From: Tubiluchus corallicola | Lineage: Eukaryota; Priapulida; Priapulimorpha; Priapulimorphida; Tubiluchidae | Direction of reading: 5' to 3' | NCBI GenBank assembly: GCA_030141605.1 | Contig: JAQGDQ010000891.1 | Location: 1 to 64,000, forward strand | Length of the DNA stretch: 64,000 bases | Shown here: piece by piece, positions 23,632 through 34,004 of the stretch | Layout of the letters: each line of letters begins with the position of its first letter | Numbering within the stretch: position 1 is the stretch's first letter | Program-made: the position numbers and the translations under genes | The notes under the pieces: generated by a model | What the model was told of the DNA's origin: nothing | The model's input: only the letters and a program-made list of their open reading frames with translations | Database searches by the model: none

Positions 23632-23639
23632 TGACGTCA
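23632..23639. promoter_or_regulatory. Perfect CRE palindrome upstream of the GPR158-like gene
   Basis: TGACGTCA, the full CREB/ATF site, lies 278 bp upstream of the receptor's start codon. The same octamer also occurs at 4663-4670, 9347-9354 and 18069-18076, which are not near recognised genes, so function here is only a suggestion. Confidence 0.35.
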
Positions 23640-24016
23640 TTAGTGCAACAGCCAATATGCGTGAAGATAATGAAATTTCGCTCCGCTGCAGTAATTTGCA
23701 CAATAGATTAGCAGAGGATGATAATATTATTATATATATAAGAAAGTTTTGCCTGTGCAGTGAAAGATACTAGAAGAGTTGAACCATTATTTAAACGAAT
23801 ATAATTATTTACACACACGGGTGCATGTGCAACCTTTTATTCTGTTTCCAGTAAGAAGCCCAGCAACTTCATGGGAGGCTCAAGATTATTTTCACGCCTG
23901 TTTTTCTTCGTGTGTGAAGTCTACATAATAATACTATTATTACAATGTCTATGTCACTGCCTCAAACATGTTTGCATATGTTTCTTGAAAAAACACGTGA
24001 TATGATAATAGACTAG
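23640..24016. other. No gene recognised
   Basis: Presumed 5' flank of the GPR158-like gene. A plus-strand frame at 23441-23773 overlaps it and has no recognisable features. Confidence 0.4.
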
Positions 24017-24130
24017 GAGGGCCTATTTCAAGGGGGGGGGGGAGTGGGGATAGTTCCCCGAGGCCTCACCCTGTAGGGGGGTAGGTAACATTTTTTTGCT
24101 TTATGCGAACATACTGCCTCCTTTCTCTCG

Positions 24131-24170
<40 letters not shown>

Positions 24171-24419
24171 CCGCACGCGCGCCGTTTGCCAGTATTGACA
24201 AGTATTAAGAACTGGTCTTGAGAATAAAGCAGTTTTTCTTTCAATTGTTCTTTCCTTTAACAACTGTATAACTCCATATTTTCTCTTCGAAAATGCTTCT
24301 CCGACGTTCTAGCAGTTCAAAAATTTTCTGGGTGCCAACCATGGTAGCGCTCGCTCCCATCCGATGGGGCCTCGCACGCCCCACTTCCCTGGGCCTCGCC
24401 TAGGCTGAAATAGGCCCTG
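24017..24419. mobile_element. hAT-type MITE (AGGGCCTATTTCA family), copy 1
   Basis: The ends GAGGGCCTATTTCA and TGAAATAGGCCCTG are inverted. The flanking 8-bp duplication TAGACTAG (24009-24016) and TGGACTAG (24420-24427) matches at 7 of 8 bases. It carries an internal (CT)n microsatellite at about 24136-24168. Copy 2 at 40316-40740 lies in opposite orientation with the microsatellite at the equivalent place. A partial relic lies at 25557-25640. Confidence 0.8.
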
Positions 24420-24429
24420 TGGACTAGCG

Positions 24430-25185
24430 AAGTTCAAAATGAGTTGATTGGGTTAGACAGATGAAATCATATCGAAATGTAATCAGAAAATATCCGCTGG
24501 TTTGAAATGTTGCTATAGTTTCCGACATATTCAACAGTCCTAAGACTCTCACTCAGACGTATTTACATTCTTGACACAATAAATATCGCTGTGAAATTTG
24601 CAAAGAAGATTCGCAACTTATGTTACAGAGACGCAATTATGATAGAGAAATTCACTGACTTTAGTACTAATATGACAACCTGTCCACTACGAGCACCACG
24701 AGCAGCTAGTTTGACTCGCTGAATTAACAGTTTCACAAGTATTTTGTATGGATCTTGATGATTTTAATAATGCAGAATTTTATATCCTAATTTAATTATG
24801 GTTAGATACGCACGTTGCATTGCAGAACATTGACATGGAATTAAATAAGGCTGCATTTTGAATGAAAACATAGCTTCATTTTTTAATACCCGGGGCTATT
24901 ATTTCACTCAAATTGTTCATTATATTTGTGTTGTAACCACATTAAGGTGAGTTATGAACTATCGCTGTACAACAGCCAGCTACGTCTTCATGCTAAAACT
25001 GCGCCGTACCTCCATCTATTGGCAACGAGAAGAATTATTTGTTCGTTGCCGTTCATCGATGGATAAAATTCATAATTCTTACTAATAATCACATGCTTCA
25101 TTTATCACTTGGAATTAAATTGAATTCAGACTGTGCATTATGTTTAATAAAATCATAAAAAAATGGAAATCTTAATTGTTAATGT
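24430..25185. other. No gene recognised
   Basis: AT-rich unique DNA. Confidence 0.4.
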
Positions 25186-25191
25186 GAACAT

Positions 25192-25330
25192 TTAATAATT
25201 TTTGTTACAATTCTGCATCTCTTTACACGCATTGCAGCCGAGAGGCTTAACATCTGGAATAAAGAAACACTGAACCTGTTCGGTAAATGGATAACCATCC
25301 GGAAAACGCCTTTGCACAGTTTCATCTGCC
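25192..25330 (-). CDS. Possible terminal exon of an unknown gene (weak)
   Basis: On the minus strand, after a possible acceptor GAGCTGTAG (first exon base 25330), a 45-residue open frame reads ADETVQRRFPDGYPFTEQVQ, then continues with IPDVKPLGCNACKEMQNC and ends at TAA 25192-25194. The composition (four Cys, FPDGYPF) looks protein-like, but the polypyrimidine tract is poor. I found no partner exon and recognise no family. It could equally be a relic. Confidence 0.22.
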
Positions 25331-25456
25331 CTACAGCTCCCGATCTTTTACCTCGTTTAGTTGAGGGAGGATGCATGCACCTTCAGAACATGGCACTCAG
25401 TTCGGCTCCTCCTACAAGATTATCCTTAATGCGATCGGTTCAGCTCCCGCCACAAT

Positions 25457-25480
25457 ATATTATTATTATTATTATTATTA

Positions 25481-25554
<74 letters not shown>

Positions 25555-25556
25555 TT
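25457..25556. repeat. (ATT)n microsatellite
   Basis: About 33 ATT triplets with one ATC. It directly abuts the MITE relic at 25557. Confidence 0.95.
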
Positions 25557-25640
25557 AGCCTAAGCCAGGCCTGGGGAAGTGGGGCGCGTGAGGCCCCTTC
25601 GGGAGGGGGGGGGGGGGCAAAGCGCCAGTGGGCCTATAAC
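25557..25640. mobile_element. Relic end of the AGGGCCTATTTCA hAT MITE family
   Basis: GCCTAAGCCAGGCCTGGGGA, then AGTGGGGCGCGTGAGGCCC and a G-run, matches the left part of the copy at 40330-40385. Only one end is preserved. Confidence 0.55.
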
Positions 25641-25644
25641 GCTA

Positions 25645-26385
25645 CAGTGTATTAGTGTTAGTACTGCTTATAATAAAGATTTAATTATTACGAATGACAT
25701 TAAATTGATATGCTTATAACGTGATAATACAATTCATACACAGTAATAATAAGTTCATAATAAAAAAATCAAACAAGAACTGAAAATAAAAATCTGACAA
25801 CGGAAACATAAGAACAATGGCAACTTCATAACATAAGCATAATTCTTAGACAGTCAAAAATAAATTATCATGTAAATAATAGAACTGAGAATCAGGTTTA
25901 TCTATATATTGATATATTGAAGTATATTAAATTGGGCGTTAATTTTCATGCACAGGCATACAGAAGTTACAATTTACATAAGAAAAAGCCTCATCATGTG
26001 GGGAAAAACAACCGGAATAAACAATAACATTGTAAACAATATTGTAAGTTGTGTGTTATTGTCGTGCATAAGCAAGCAAATGTATAATGGAGTCATTAAA
26101 AAATTACAAAGCGATTTTTGATGATCTGAGGTAAAATAAATAAGCAGATAGTTAAAGCACAAAAAATTACCTCTATGACTGCATGAGGAGATTGACAATT
26201 GGAGTCCAGACTTTGAAAATGATTTACAGAAGTTAGATAATAAACAATTAAGTATGGAAGTTAATTGAACCTGGTATAACAATAACTGCTCTTGCACGCA
26301 GTTAGACTATTTATTATGGTGGCATGATCAAGCGGTCAAGCGGTCAAGTGACCGACCTGGTCCGGTCACCTTCACATAAATCCTA
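25645..26385. other. No gene recognised
   Basis: AT-rich unique DNA. The minus-strand frame at 25974-26297 has no recognisable domain. Confidence 0.4.
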
Positions 26386-26389
26386 ATGT

Positions 26390-27042
26390 TGTTTCAATGT
26401 GTTCAATTCCAAAAATGTCCACTGGGACATCGGACATTGGACTTTAACGCAAAACTGGACACTGGAGAGTTTATTAAAGAGCCACTAAAAATTCAAGTTA
26501 TTTACCTACAAATAGAATTTCTCCACCACTTTAAAAAGAAATTAAAAGAATATCAGTATAACAGGTTTCAACTTCCACATTGTGCATCTGATACTAATTA
26601 CACAGGCTCAACTTTCATCTACCCCCGCCCCTGACTCCATAAAACGATTAAAAATGAAAATTTTTAAAAAAATTATGTAATGAAATACGTGTTATGTTAG
26701 TTTTGTAATGTCAAATGTATAAATAGTGTAAAAGTAATGAGTGAAATTTATGTAATGTAAAGCATGTTTCTGTTAATTGTGTCATGTCAAATGTATATAT
26801 AGTGTAAAATATGTCATGTAAAATTTAATGTACTTTTGTAATATTGTTTTGTAAAAATATTTTAATATGGTGTTTGTAAATATGTTCATTTATTGTATAT
26901 AATTAGGCCTTAGTTTTGCACTTTAGTTTTTTTAGTCTGCACTGGACGCATTTGTCTTGAACAGTGTTGTTATTTTAACATTACGCTGAGGCTTACTCAA
27001 TTTTATTATAATGAGTGAACCATTTTAATGACAAATAAAGAA

Positions 27043-27090
<48 letters not shown>
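26390..27090 (+). mobile_element. LINE 3' fragment (CR1/L2-like), diverged copy
   Basis: The frame to 26634 ends HFKKKLKEYQYNRFQ then TFIYPRP, paralleling the FK.KLK and FIYPRPY ends of the copies at 18.5 and 27.5 kb. It is followed by a 3' UTR of about 430 bp ending ATGACAAATAAAGAATTAAT and an (AT)n tail at 27041-27089. It lies in tandem, same orientation, with the next copy. Confidence 0.65.
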
Positions 27091-27094
<4 letters not shown>

Positions 27095-27299
27095 TATTAA
27101 TGTGCAAAATAGCGTAACTACTAATAATGTTTAGGGTTTCAAAATTTTATAAAATTAGTATTGATATGAAAGAAGTTAGAGTATTTTTAAAGTGAAATGA
27201 AAACCAATATGAACCTATTTCCTTGTTCAGCGTATTTATCATTAACTTTATATAAATAAACAAAGCGCACAACACGACTATTAAAGTGAAAATATAGGA

Positions 27300-27828
27300 G
27301 TGCACACGCAATTATAGGTTCAACCATTCCAGAATAACAGATTTACCTTTTTTCCAAATCTTATCGTTAATTCCAGAACAAGCAATCTAAAACAAATTAG
27401 GACAAATACCCACTACGGAACGAACTCTATAATCAAACAAGCAATTCTACTTTGGAATTCTCTATCATTACAGGTTAAACAAATCAAGTCCCTATCAGCA
27501 TTTAAAACAAAATTAAAATCACTAATATTAACCAGATATGAAATACCATCACACCAGTACGACAACATACACACTAATTCAGAATTTATATATCCACGGC
27601 CATATTAATTAAATCATAATTTTTCATTTTTTTGTGCATAGTTGTAAATATGTTTGATTTTATTCGTCGTTACTTTCCATTACAGCACAGTAGTTTAGAT
27701 GGCACTGACGCATTTGCCTTTAGCAGTGTAAGTTTTTATTAACTAACACTGATTGATCATCTCTGTAAAGTTTTTATCAGTGATTATCATTGTATTTTAA
27801 TGGCAAATAAAGATTATTAAATATATAA

Positions 27829-27870
<42 letters not shown>
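27300..27870 (+). mobile_element. LINE 3' fragment (CR1/L2-like), copy 2
   Basis: On the plus strand the reading frame up to about 27608 encodes SRTSNLKQIRTNTHYGTNS, then IKQAILLWNSLSLQVKQIKS and HTNSEFIYPRPY, almost identical to the minus-strand copy at 18.5 kb. The 3' UTR ends AATGGCAAATAAAGATTATT, with an (AT)n tail at 27829-27870. The 5' part is truncated. It stops about 100 bp from the 3' end of the BTB gene. Confidence 0.85.
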
Positions 27871-27875
<5 letters not shown>

Positions 27876-27973
27876 CTGTGCTTTACTGGGTATTAATATG
27901 TAAGCCTGTAACTAGTGTTCTCTTCCTAAAGCCTAGATCAACCCAAATCTGTGTCCACGTATGTATCTACGGA

Positions 27974-29635
27974 TCAAATTGGCATAAATATCGATGAATA
28001 GCATTGCTGAAGTTTCAAAAGAACTTTTACAACAATAGCACTGTTTTGATAAACAAACCCTTCACGCAGAGCAATATGGCGCACCGAATGTAGCAATTTC
28101 GACAAAGTCCAACACTTTGTGGGTCCATCGTTAAGAACAGATTCAACTGTCTTACTCTCGGTATCGTTAACAATAAACATCCTTGAACCTGAATACAATT
28201 TCACATTTTCGTCATGGAGTTTCTCATCTGGCATGACGCAGAATGTCAACCACAAGTCTTCATGTTTGTACAGTATCAGCTTGTAAATTCTGCCGGCTGC
28301 AGAAATTCCACGTTTGTTGTAAAATTCTCTGTGAAAACTGACGGGAATTTCGGACAATTCGGTCAGTGGGAGCTCAAACACCACAACGTCTTCTGTAACG
28401 TTTGCAGACATGATGGTTTCCAAAGGAACGAGCTCATCGTCCAGTACAAACGGCAACTGGGTTTTTGACGTTTCCACAGAGAGTGATGGAGTTCTAACTT
28501 TAAGAGAAACATGTAGAGTAATTTCACTAATATTTTGACAAAGCTTGGAGACATATTGCTCTGACAGTATGGTGCAAGTTGACCACTCATTAGAAGCGTC
28601 CCTTTCGAGTTTTTCGCTTACCAAATGCTTAAAATGTTTGTTTCTTACATCAATCCAAGACTCGTTATTAACGATAATTAGATCCTCATCAACAAGAAGC
28701 ACTGCTACTGATAATACTAACTGTTTCTCCGTTAAATATAACATTAGACGACAGTTGGCTTTTTTGGACTGAATCACTTGGTTTTCATTCCAATTAATAA
28801 CACATTTCTGATGTTCATAGTACATTAAATTTGTCTCTTTGAAGACCCTACTTGCAGCTTCAGCTTGCATGTTAAACGTCACATTTGTTCTGCCAACTCG
28901 CAACCTGGCGGATCTGTTAAATTCAGACATTTCAGGCGTTCTGTATATTGCAGTCATGTAATCCTGCATTCGCAAGTCAGATGAAATTACCTGTTCCTCT
29001 AACATGGCAAACCTGATGTTGTCATGAACTGATTTCAATGCGTGATACATGTTCAAAGAGCTTGGATTCATGTTCTCTTGCTGACATTGTCTTTCAGCCC
29101 AAGATAAAACTCTGTCGAATAGCACAGATTCATTCACATTTAGCGCCTTTTCTCCGGTAACCATGGCAACCGTACGGGAGCTCAATTTTAGGAACTTTTC
29201 AGATGTAACAAATTCGTGCGCAAACTCTGCTATTAGTTCTAAACACGCATGTTTTAGATCCGCGTATGCGTACCCATACAACTCCAACGCTGCAATGATA
29301 TCATATACGTTATGCATGCTCATTACAGATTTGAGATAAGAAATGATTTCATTTTCTAGACACGGTAGATTGTACTTAACAGCCAGGTAAAGCAGCGGAA
29401 GTGCAGTTTCCCCAGAGGGCACCACCTCGCCTGTATGCAGAAACTTGATCATCTCGCTAAAGGATTCAGCATCCACATCAGATATGTGCACAACACTAGT
29501 AGGTTCACATGCAAGAGGTCCAGAAAACATGGCCAAAAAAACATCGCCACTGTTTAGCATCACGTGGAGTTTAGCTTTAATTTTTGTATCGCCCACTGAG
29601 AAAGAAACCTCTGATTCAATCTCACTTTCCTGCAT
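27974..29635 (-). CDS. BTB-BACK domain protein with MATH-like C-terminal half
   Basis: Intronless 553-codon frame. Residues about 9-104 form a BTB/POZ domain (FSVGDTKIKAKLHVMLNSGD, then FLAMFSG, SEMIKFLHTGEV, LPLLYLAVKYNLPCLENEI). Residues about 108-240 form a BACK domain (NVYDIIAALELYGYADLKH-like, then LNVNESVLFDRVLSWAERQC), as in BTBD-type and Kelch proteins. Such proteins usually act as substrate adaptors for cullin-3 ubiquitin ligases. Instead of Kelch repeats, the C-terminal half (about 250-545) holds two similar beta-rich blocks ending NEWSTCTILSEQYVSKL and CWTLSKLLHSVRHIALREGF. These look like MATH/TRAF-type strands; that part of the call is inference. The start at 29635 fits the BTB N terminus. 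It lies on the same strand as the GPCR, 1.4 kb downstream of that gene. Paralogue identity is uncertain. Confidence 0.85.
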   Translation of the reverse strand: MQESEIESEVSFSVGDTKIKAKLHVMLNSGDVFLAMFSGPLACEPTSVVHISDVDAESFSEMIKFLHTGEVVPSGETALPLLYLAVKYNLPCLENEIISYLKSVMSMHNVYDIIAALELYGYAYADLKHACLELIAEFAHEFVTSEKFLKLSSRTVAMVTGEKALNVNESVLFDRVLSWAERQCQQENMNPSSLNMYHALKSVHDNIRFAMLEEQVISSDLRMQDYMTAIYRTPEMSEFNRSARLRVGRTNVTFNMQAEAASRVFKETNLMYYEHQKCVINWNENQVIQSKKANCRLMLYLTEKQLVLSVAVLLVDEDLIIVNNESWIDVRNKHFKHLVSEKLERDASNEWSTCTILSEQYVSKLCQNISEITLHVSLKVRTPSLSVETSKTQLPFVLDDELVPLETIMSANVTEDVVVFELPLTELSEIPVSFHREFYNKRGISAAGRIYKLILYKHEDLWLTFCVMPDEKLHDENVKLYSGSRMFIVNDTESKTVESVLNDGPTKCWTLSKLLHSVRHIALREGFVYQNSAIVVKVLLKLQQCYSSIFMPI

Positions 29636-29639
29636 ATTC

Positions 29640-30640
29640 GAACGATTCGTCGTACTATTGTTTCCTTACATTATATAAAATACATTATAATAAACACCAG
29701 GTAGGATATTAGTAGTCTCCTAATACACACTGGAGAAAGTATACAAAGGGGGTATATAATAATCATTGTCTTATCAGCAAAAAGGGGTTAATTAAACAGA
29801 GCTAATACCTACATCTTACTGTTACTAATCTTCGGTTTGCACGTGTCACATATTTTTGCGAACTTGCTATGACCCTTGCAATAACAAAGAAAGAATTCCA
29901 CCTGCACGCCTGCAAACGGCGGGTTTAAATACATAACTGAGTGCAAAATCCACAAAAAAACTGCAAATAGTACAGTAATTTATCGTAATTTAGTAAAAAT
30001 TATAGGTAGGAACAATTTTTCTAGTAGTACTTAAATCTGCACATATATCTGTCTGCAATAATTCAAAATTACAAGTTATGTGTTCAGTGGTTGCATAATT
30101 ATACATACAGTTACGTGTAGATTTCAATACGATGCTTTTACCATGTCCTTTTACCAAAATGGACGTATAGTACAAGTCCACTTTTTGTGAGAAAATAATT
30201 GCTGAACACTGGCACTCGTTAAGAAACTTGGTCAGTCAAGTGTTTTTATCGTTACATCATACTCGATATATTCGTTATATTCGATTTATAGACTTCATTG
30301 CTATATAGTACATATATATATACATTGATGTACATATATATAGTTCATTGACAGTAATATTTTCATTTACAACATGTGGGATAAACAATATGGCATAGTT
30401 TTGATGTAGTGGTGCCTAAGGATTGATGGCTATTAATGTATTTTATAAGCTAATAAACCAGATGTTTGATACTGCCCAGCTACCATTAATAGTCTCTCTA
30501 TTTGTCTTCAGAGAATTCCCAATATCAGATCAAGTTGTAATATAATAATCTGATAATAACACAAACGTCTAATCATTCACAAAAAAGTGCCATTTATATG
30601 CATACAGTAGGAGTATATACATACACTTAAACAAATGACC
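29640..30640. other. Intergenic region between BTB and GPCR genes
   Basis: AT-rich with short palindromes such as CATATATATACATTGATGTA around 30310-30345. No gene or clear promoter element is recognisable. Confidence 0.4.
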
Positions 30641-30642
30641 TC

Positions 30643-31066
30643 CGCTATAACGAGACTCGGTTATAGCGAGCAAGCTTTCAGGGTTCCTTGAAACTCATTA
30701 TAAGCGGATTATACTATAGTCGTTATAAGCGGAGTATACTATAGTCGTTATAAGCTGAGTATACTATAGTCGTTATAAGCGGAGTATACTATAGTCGTTA
30801 TAAGCGGAGTATACTATAGTCGTTATAAGCGGAGTATACTATAGTCGTTATAAGCGGAGTATACTATAGTCGTTATAAGCGGAGTATACTATAGTCGTTA
30901 TAAGCGGAGTATACTACAGTCGTTATAAGCGGAGTATACTATAGTCGTTATAAGCGGAGTATACTACAGTCGTTATAAGCGGAGTATACTATAGTCGTTA
31001 TAAGCGGAGTATACTATAGTCGTTATAAGCGGAGTATACTATAGTCGTTATAAGCGAAGTATAGGT
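30643..31066. repeat. 25-bp minisatellite, about 14 copies, derived from a transposon-like end
   Basis: The left border CCTCCGCTATAACGAGACTC, then GGTTATAGCGAGCAAGC, resembles a Tigger/pogo-type terminal inverted repeat. It is followed at 30696-31064 by tandem units CGTTATAAGCGGAGTATACT then ATAGT. Each unit contains the perfect palindromes GTATAC and ACTATAGT. The array ends about 10 bp from the stop codon of the GPCR, so it probably lies in its 3' UTR. Confidence 0.9.
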
Positions 31067-31075
31067 ATTTCCTAT

Positions 31076-32035
31076 TTATAGTGTTGTAAAGCCAGCCTCT
31101 CCTGATTTACATTTTATAACCTTGATGAATGCTTGGCGGAAATGTTTGTGCTTCCAAGCGTAGATCAAAGGGTTCACCACCGAACCTAATAGAATCATGA
31201 GATAGCTCATGTATTCCAGATGAAAATATTTTGTACTATCTACTAGAGACTGCGGTTTCAACACTAGCCTAGTACCAATTACGTTAAACGGTACCCAGCA
31301 GATCACATACATGCCAACAACAATGAACATAACCTTTGCAGTTTTTAAGTTATATCTCATACTGCACGTATCCTCCGTAAAGTGGAAAATTTGTCGCTGT
31401 TGGTAAGACGCCACGACCATTATTTTTGTATACGCGTAGCACAACAATCCTATTGAAATAATTCCATGCACGTAAGAAACAATGAGACCTTTTGCGTCAA
31501 TTACATTGTAAAATGAACAATGAATTGCACTTGAAGATGTTGCGCGGTGTCTGTACAAACTCGTAAAAGATATGAAAGCTGACAAGAGCCATATGACGAT
31601 AACAGCAGACACGATTGTTGAGAATTTTACAATACTGGGGTATCGAAGTGGGTAGATTATTGCAATGTATCGCTCTGCAGTAATTGCTAGGAGTGTATTC
31701 ACTGACGCTGCAGCACAAGTCACAGCGCATATAGCCAAAGTAACACATGCCGTTGAGGAAACTGGTGAATTAGACATCAAAGCTAACTCCGTGTAGACGA
31801 GTAAGATGAGACCAATGAGTAAGTCTGATACGGAGAGGTTTACAACAAGCCAATTCAAGTTGTTTTGTAGTTTTTTGAACTTGACAACGGACACGACGAC
31901 TAGCAAATTCAGAATAAAAATGCACGAAGCAATAAAGAGAAAGAGAAATTTGTAACAGATCATGTAGGTGTCAACAATAGTCTCAAAATGTGCTACACTG
32001 ATGTTGACGTTATTTTTCATTATCACTGTTAGCAC
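31076..32035 (-). CDS. Class A (rhodopsin-like) G protein-coupled receptor
   Basis: Intronless, 319 codons, seven hydrophobic segments. Landmarks (residue numbers): N43 in helix 1 (FILNLLVVV); D71 in helix 2 (NLSVSDLL); C97 at the top of helix 3, expected to bond to C173 in loop 2; E121-R122-Y123 in place of DRY; W149 in helix 4; CWVPF (246-250) in helix 6; NPLIY (288-292) in helix 7; then helix 8 KHKHFRQAF and a short tail with a possible palmitoylated Cys309. N11-I-S is a glycosylation site. Helix 5 lacks the usual proline, as in the melanocortin/EDG/cannabinoid group, and the very short loops and tail also recall that group and adenosine receptors. The ligand cannot be inferred. Met6 is an alternative start. 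A decayed paralogue lies 2 kb upstream. Confidence 0.92.
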   Translation of the reverse strand: MLTVIMKNNVNISVAHFETIVDTYMICYKFLFLFIASCIFILNLLVVVSVVKFKKLQNNLNWLVVNLSVSDLLIGLILLVYTELALMSNSPVSSTACVTLAICAVTCAAASVNTLLAITAERYIAIIYPLRYPSIVKFSTIVSAVIVIWLLSAFISFTSLYRHRATSSSAIHCSFYNVIDAKGLIVSYVHGIISIGLLCYAYTKIMVVASYQQRQIFHFTEDTCSMRYNLKTAKVMFIVVGMYVICWVPFNVIGTRLVLKPQSLVDSTKYFHLEYMSYLMILLGSVVNPLIYAWKHKHFRQAFIKVIKCKSGEAGFTTL

Positions 32036-32039
32036 TTAA

Positions 32040-32465
32040 TGTACAGGACTCAGGTAATAGATATATAATGGTCGAGCTAATAGTATGATTCTTATACGTT
32101 AAAAAGTTCACAATAAACAATAACAGTGTAATATGGTATAATACTAACACGTCTATCACGATTTTCAGAATGACTTTAATCGGTTAGGATGTTCGTTGCT
32201 TTGTTTACTAAATAATCATTCATTCCAATTACCTAATGGAATGTATAATGGATTTGGTTAAATAACAAACACCGTGAAACAACTAATGTACAAACACATT
32301 TACTTCACTTTTAGGAAATTACCAAGGTTCAAACATATTTAAACTGTCACATTTGTTGTGCATTATGCAGCGTAACAATTAGTTTTGTTATGTTATGCCT
32401 TTTAATTCTTATAAAGACAAAATGCATTATTGCAACATTTGTCGACCGTCATATCAGGGAAGTTT
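32040..32465. other. 5' flank of the GPCR gene
   Basis: AT-rich unique DNA. No convincing core promoter motif. Confidence 0.4.
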
Positions 32466-32468
32466 CAA

Positions 32469-33100
32469 CAGGGGCGTAGCCAGGTTCTAAAGTTAGGGGG
32501 AGCAAGCACCTAAAAAAGGCGCTTTAGGTGACACATACCAAACAATTTTTAACGCATTGACTATACGCAGGGTGCATAAGATTATGGATATGTATAAAAT
32601 AAATAAAATAGCTTATTTTATGGATTTTTGAAATTTTATTTTATGGATATCAATAAAATAAGAAATGGACTATATCTGGAACGAGATGCCCAGGGGGAAA
32701 TCAATTAAAGAGTAAAGACAGGAGGCTTGAAACGTGTTTTTAAACACGCAGGACTTAGTTTTAATTTTATCAGTTTCATATCCCTTCAAATTTATGGATT
32801 TTCCAAATTTTATTTTATGGATTTTTGGTCTTATTTTATGGATATCCATAATCTTATGCAGCCTGACTATACGTTTTAATTTTGTGTTTGTTTGAAATGA
32901 AAACACAAAAAAGATACGGGTTTAAAGGCAGTACGCAATTGTTATTTTTTTTTAAATTAAAAAAAGTTTTACAGTAAGCTCATAAATCTCAAAACATAAT
33001 AAAAACGTGTTGAAATTAGTCTTAATAATTATTGAAAAGGCAGGAATTTTGAAAAATGTGCCCGAGGGAGCGGTTGCTCCCCCAACTAGATACGCCACTG
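32469..33100. mobile_element. hAT-like MITE (CAGGGGCGTAGCCAGG ends), host of a nested MITE
   Basis: The left end CAGGGGCGTAGCCAGG, with GGGGGAGCAAGC inside it, mirrors the right end GCTCCCCCAACTAGATACGC then CACTG. The flanks AGTTTCAA (32461-32468) and ACTGTCAA (33101-33108) match at 6 of 8, consistent with an aged 8-bp duplication. No coding capacity. It is interrupted by the MITE at 32568-32865. Confidence 0.7.
32568..32865. mobile_element. MITE nested inside the MITE at 32469-33100
   Basis: The 298-bp element has inverted ends CAGGGTGCATAAGATTATGG and CCATAATCTTATGCAGCCTG. It is flanked by a perfect 8-bp duplication ACTATACG (32560-32567 and 32866-32873), so it too is of hAT type. The motif TTTATGGAT occurs repeatedly inside. 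Confidence 0.85.
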
Positions 33101-33416
33101 ACTGTCAAATGCATATTTAGCAGGCAGATTCATCTGAGAATAACACACGTATCTATTTCAGTCGTGTGTAATTGCTTTCTGTTTCCCTTAGTTTAAAGTA
33201 TAGGCACAATATATGTGCTTTAATCAAAATGAAATGAATAACAAACAAGTTTCGAGTCCAGATACAACCGTTCCAATACGTTTAGTAGGTTGTCACCGAA
33301 TGCCTGCATGTAGACTATAGCATGTAGAGTGCAAAACTGTATATAAAATGTTAGCAATCCAAATTTAAAGTAGTCCAATCGGATTATCTAAATAAAGAAC
33401 TCAAAGATCTTTAAAT

Positions 33417-33916
33417 CAGGGGTGTGCAAATTGCGGCCCGGGGGCCACTTGCGACCCGCCGAGACAATTTGTGCAGCCCGCGAAGAGGTTTGTCAACCTA
33501 ATGAAAGTGCGGCCCGGGCGATTAATTGAGTGTATCCAGCTGAAGTCCGTGCCACAATCCCAAAGATAGTGCGGGTAGTTTTTTCTACTAGATCGGATTC
33601 CATTAACCCTTACAAGATGGTTGTAGCTTAATGTCACTGTACTACACAGACTGTGTGATACACATTACTAATATGCATTGTAATGAAATTACCACTATCT
33701 GTCCTGAAAGTAGAAATATATGGTTTGTAATATAAATTTTAATAACTTCTAAAATAGTTTCTTGAGTGTAGTAGTGATGATGTACGCAGGTCGGATGCAA
33801 AAAAATCGTTATTAGGCCTTTCTGTACTTGGCTCCTTGATCAAACTGCATGTGGCCCACAGGAATTGCAGGAAAGTTTAATGTGGCCTGGCTAGTCAGAT
33901 AATTTGCACACCCCTG
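33417..33916. mobile_element. hAT MITE family A (CAGGGGTGTGCAAATT), copy 1
   Basis: 500 bp with inverted ends CAGGGGTGTGCAAATT and AATTTGCACACCCCTG. It is flanked by a perfect 8-bp duplication CTTTAAAT (33409-33416 and 33917-33924). The interior is shared with copies at 38356, 53172, 59102 and 60239 and contains GCGGCCCGGGCGATTAATTG and CTATCTTTGGGATTGTGG (complement). No transposase. Confidence 0.92.
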
Positions 33917-34004
33917 CTTTAAATCATTAGTTTTTTACACAACCATTTTGGAAATAACGAGCAAGGCAAGCCTTAGATAAAACGTCTTCAATTTATTACA
34001 TCTA

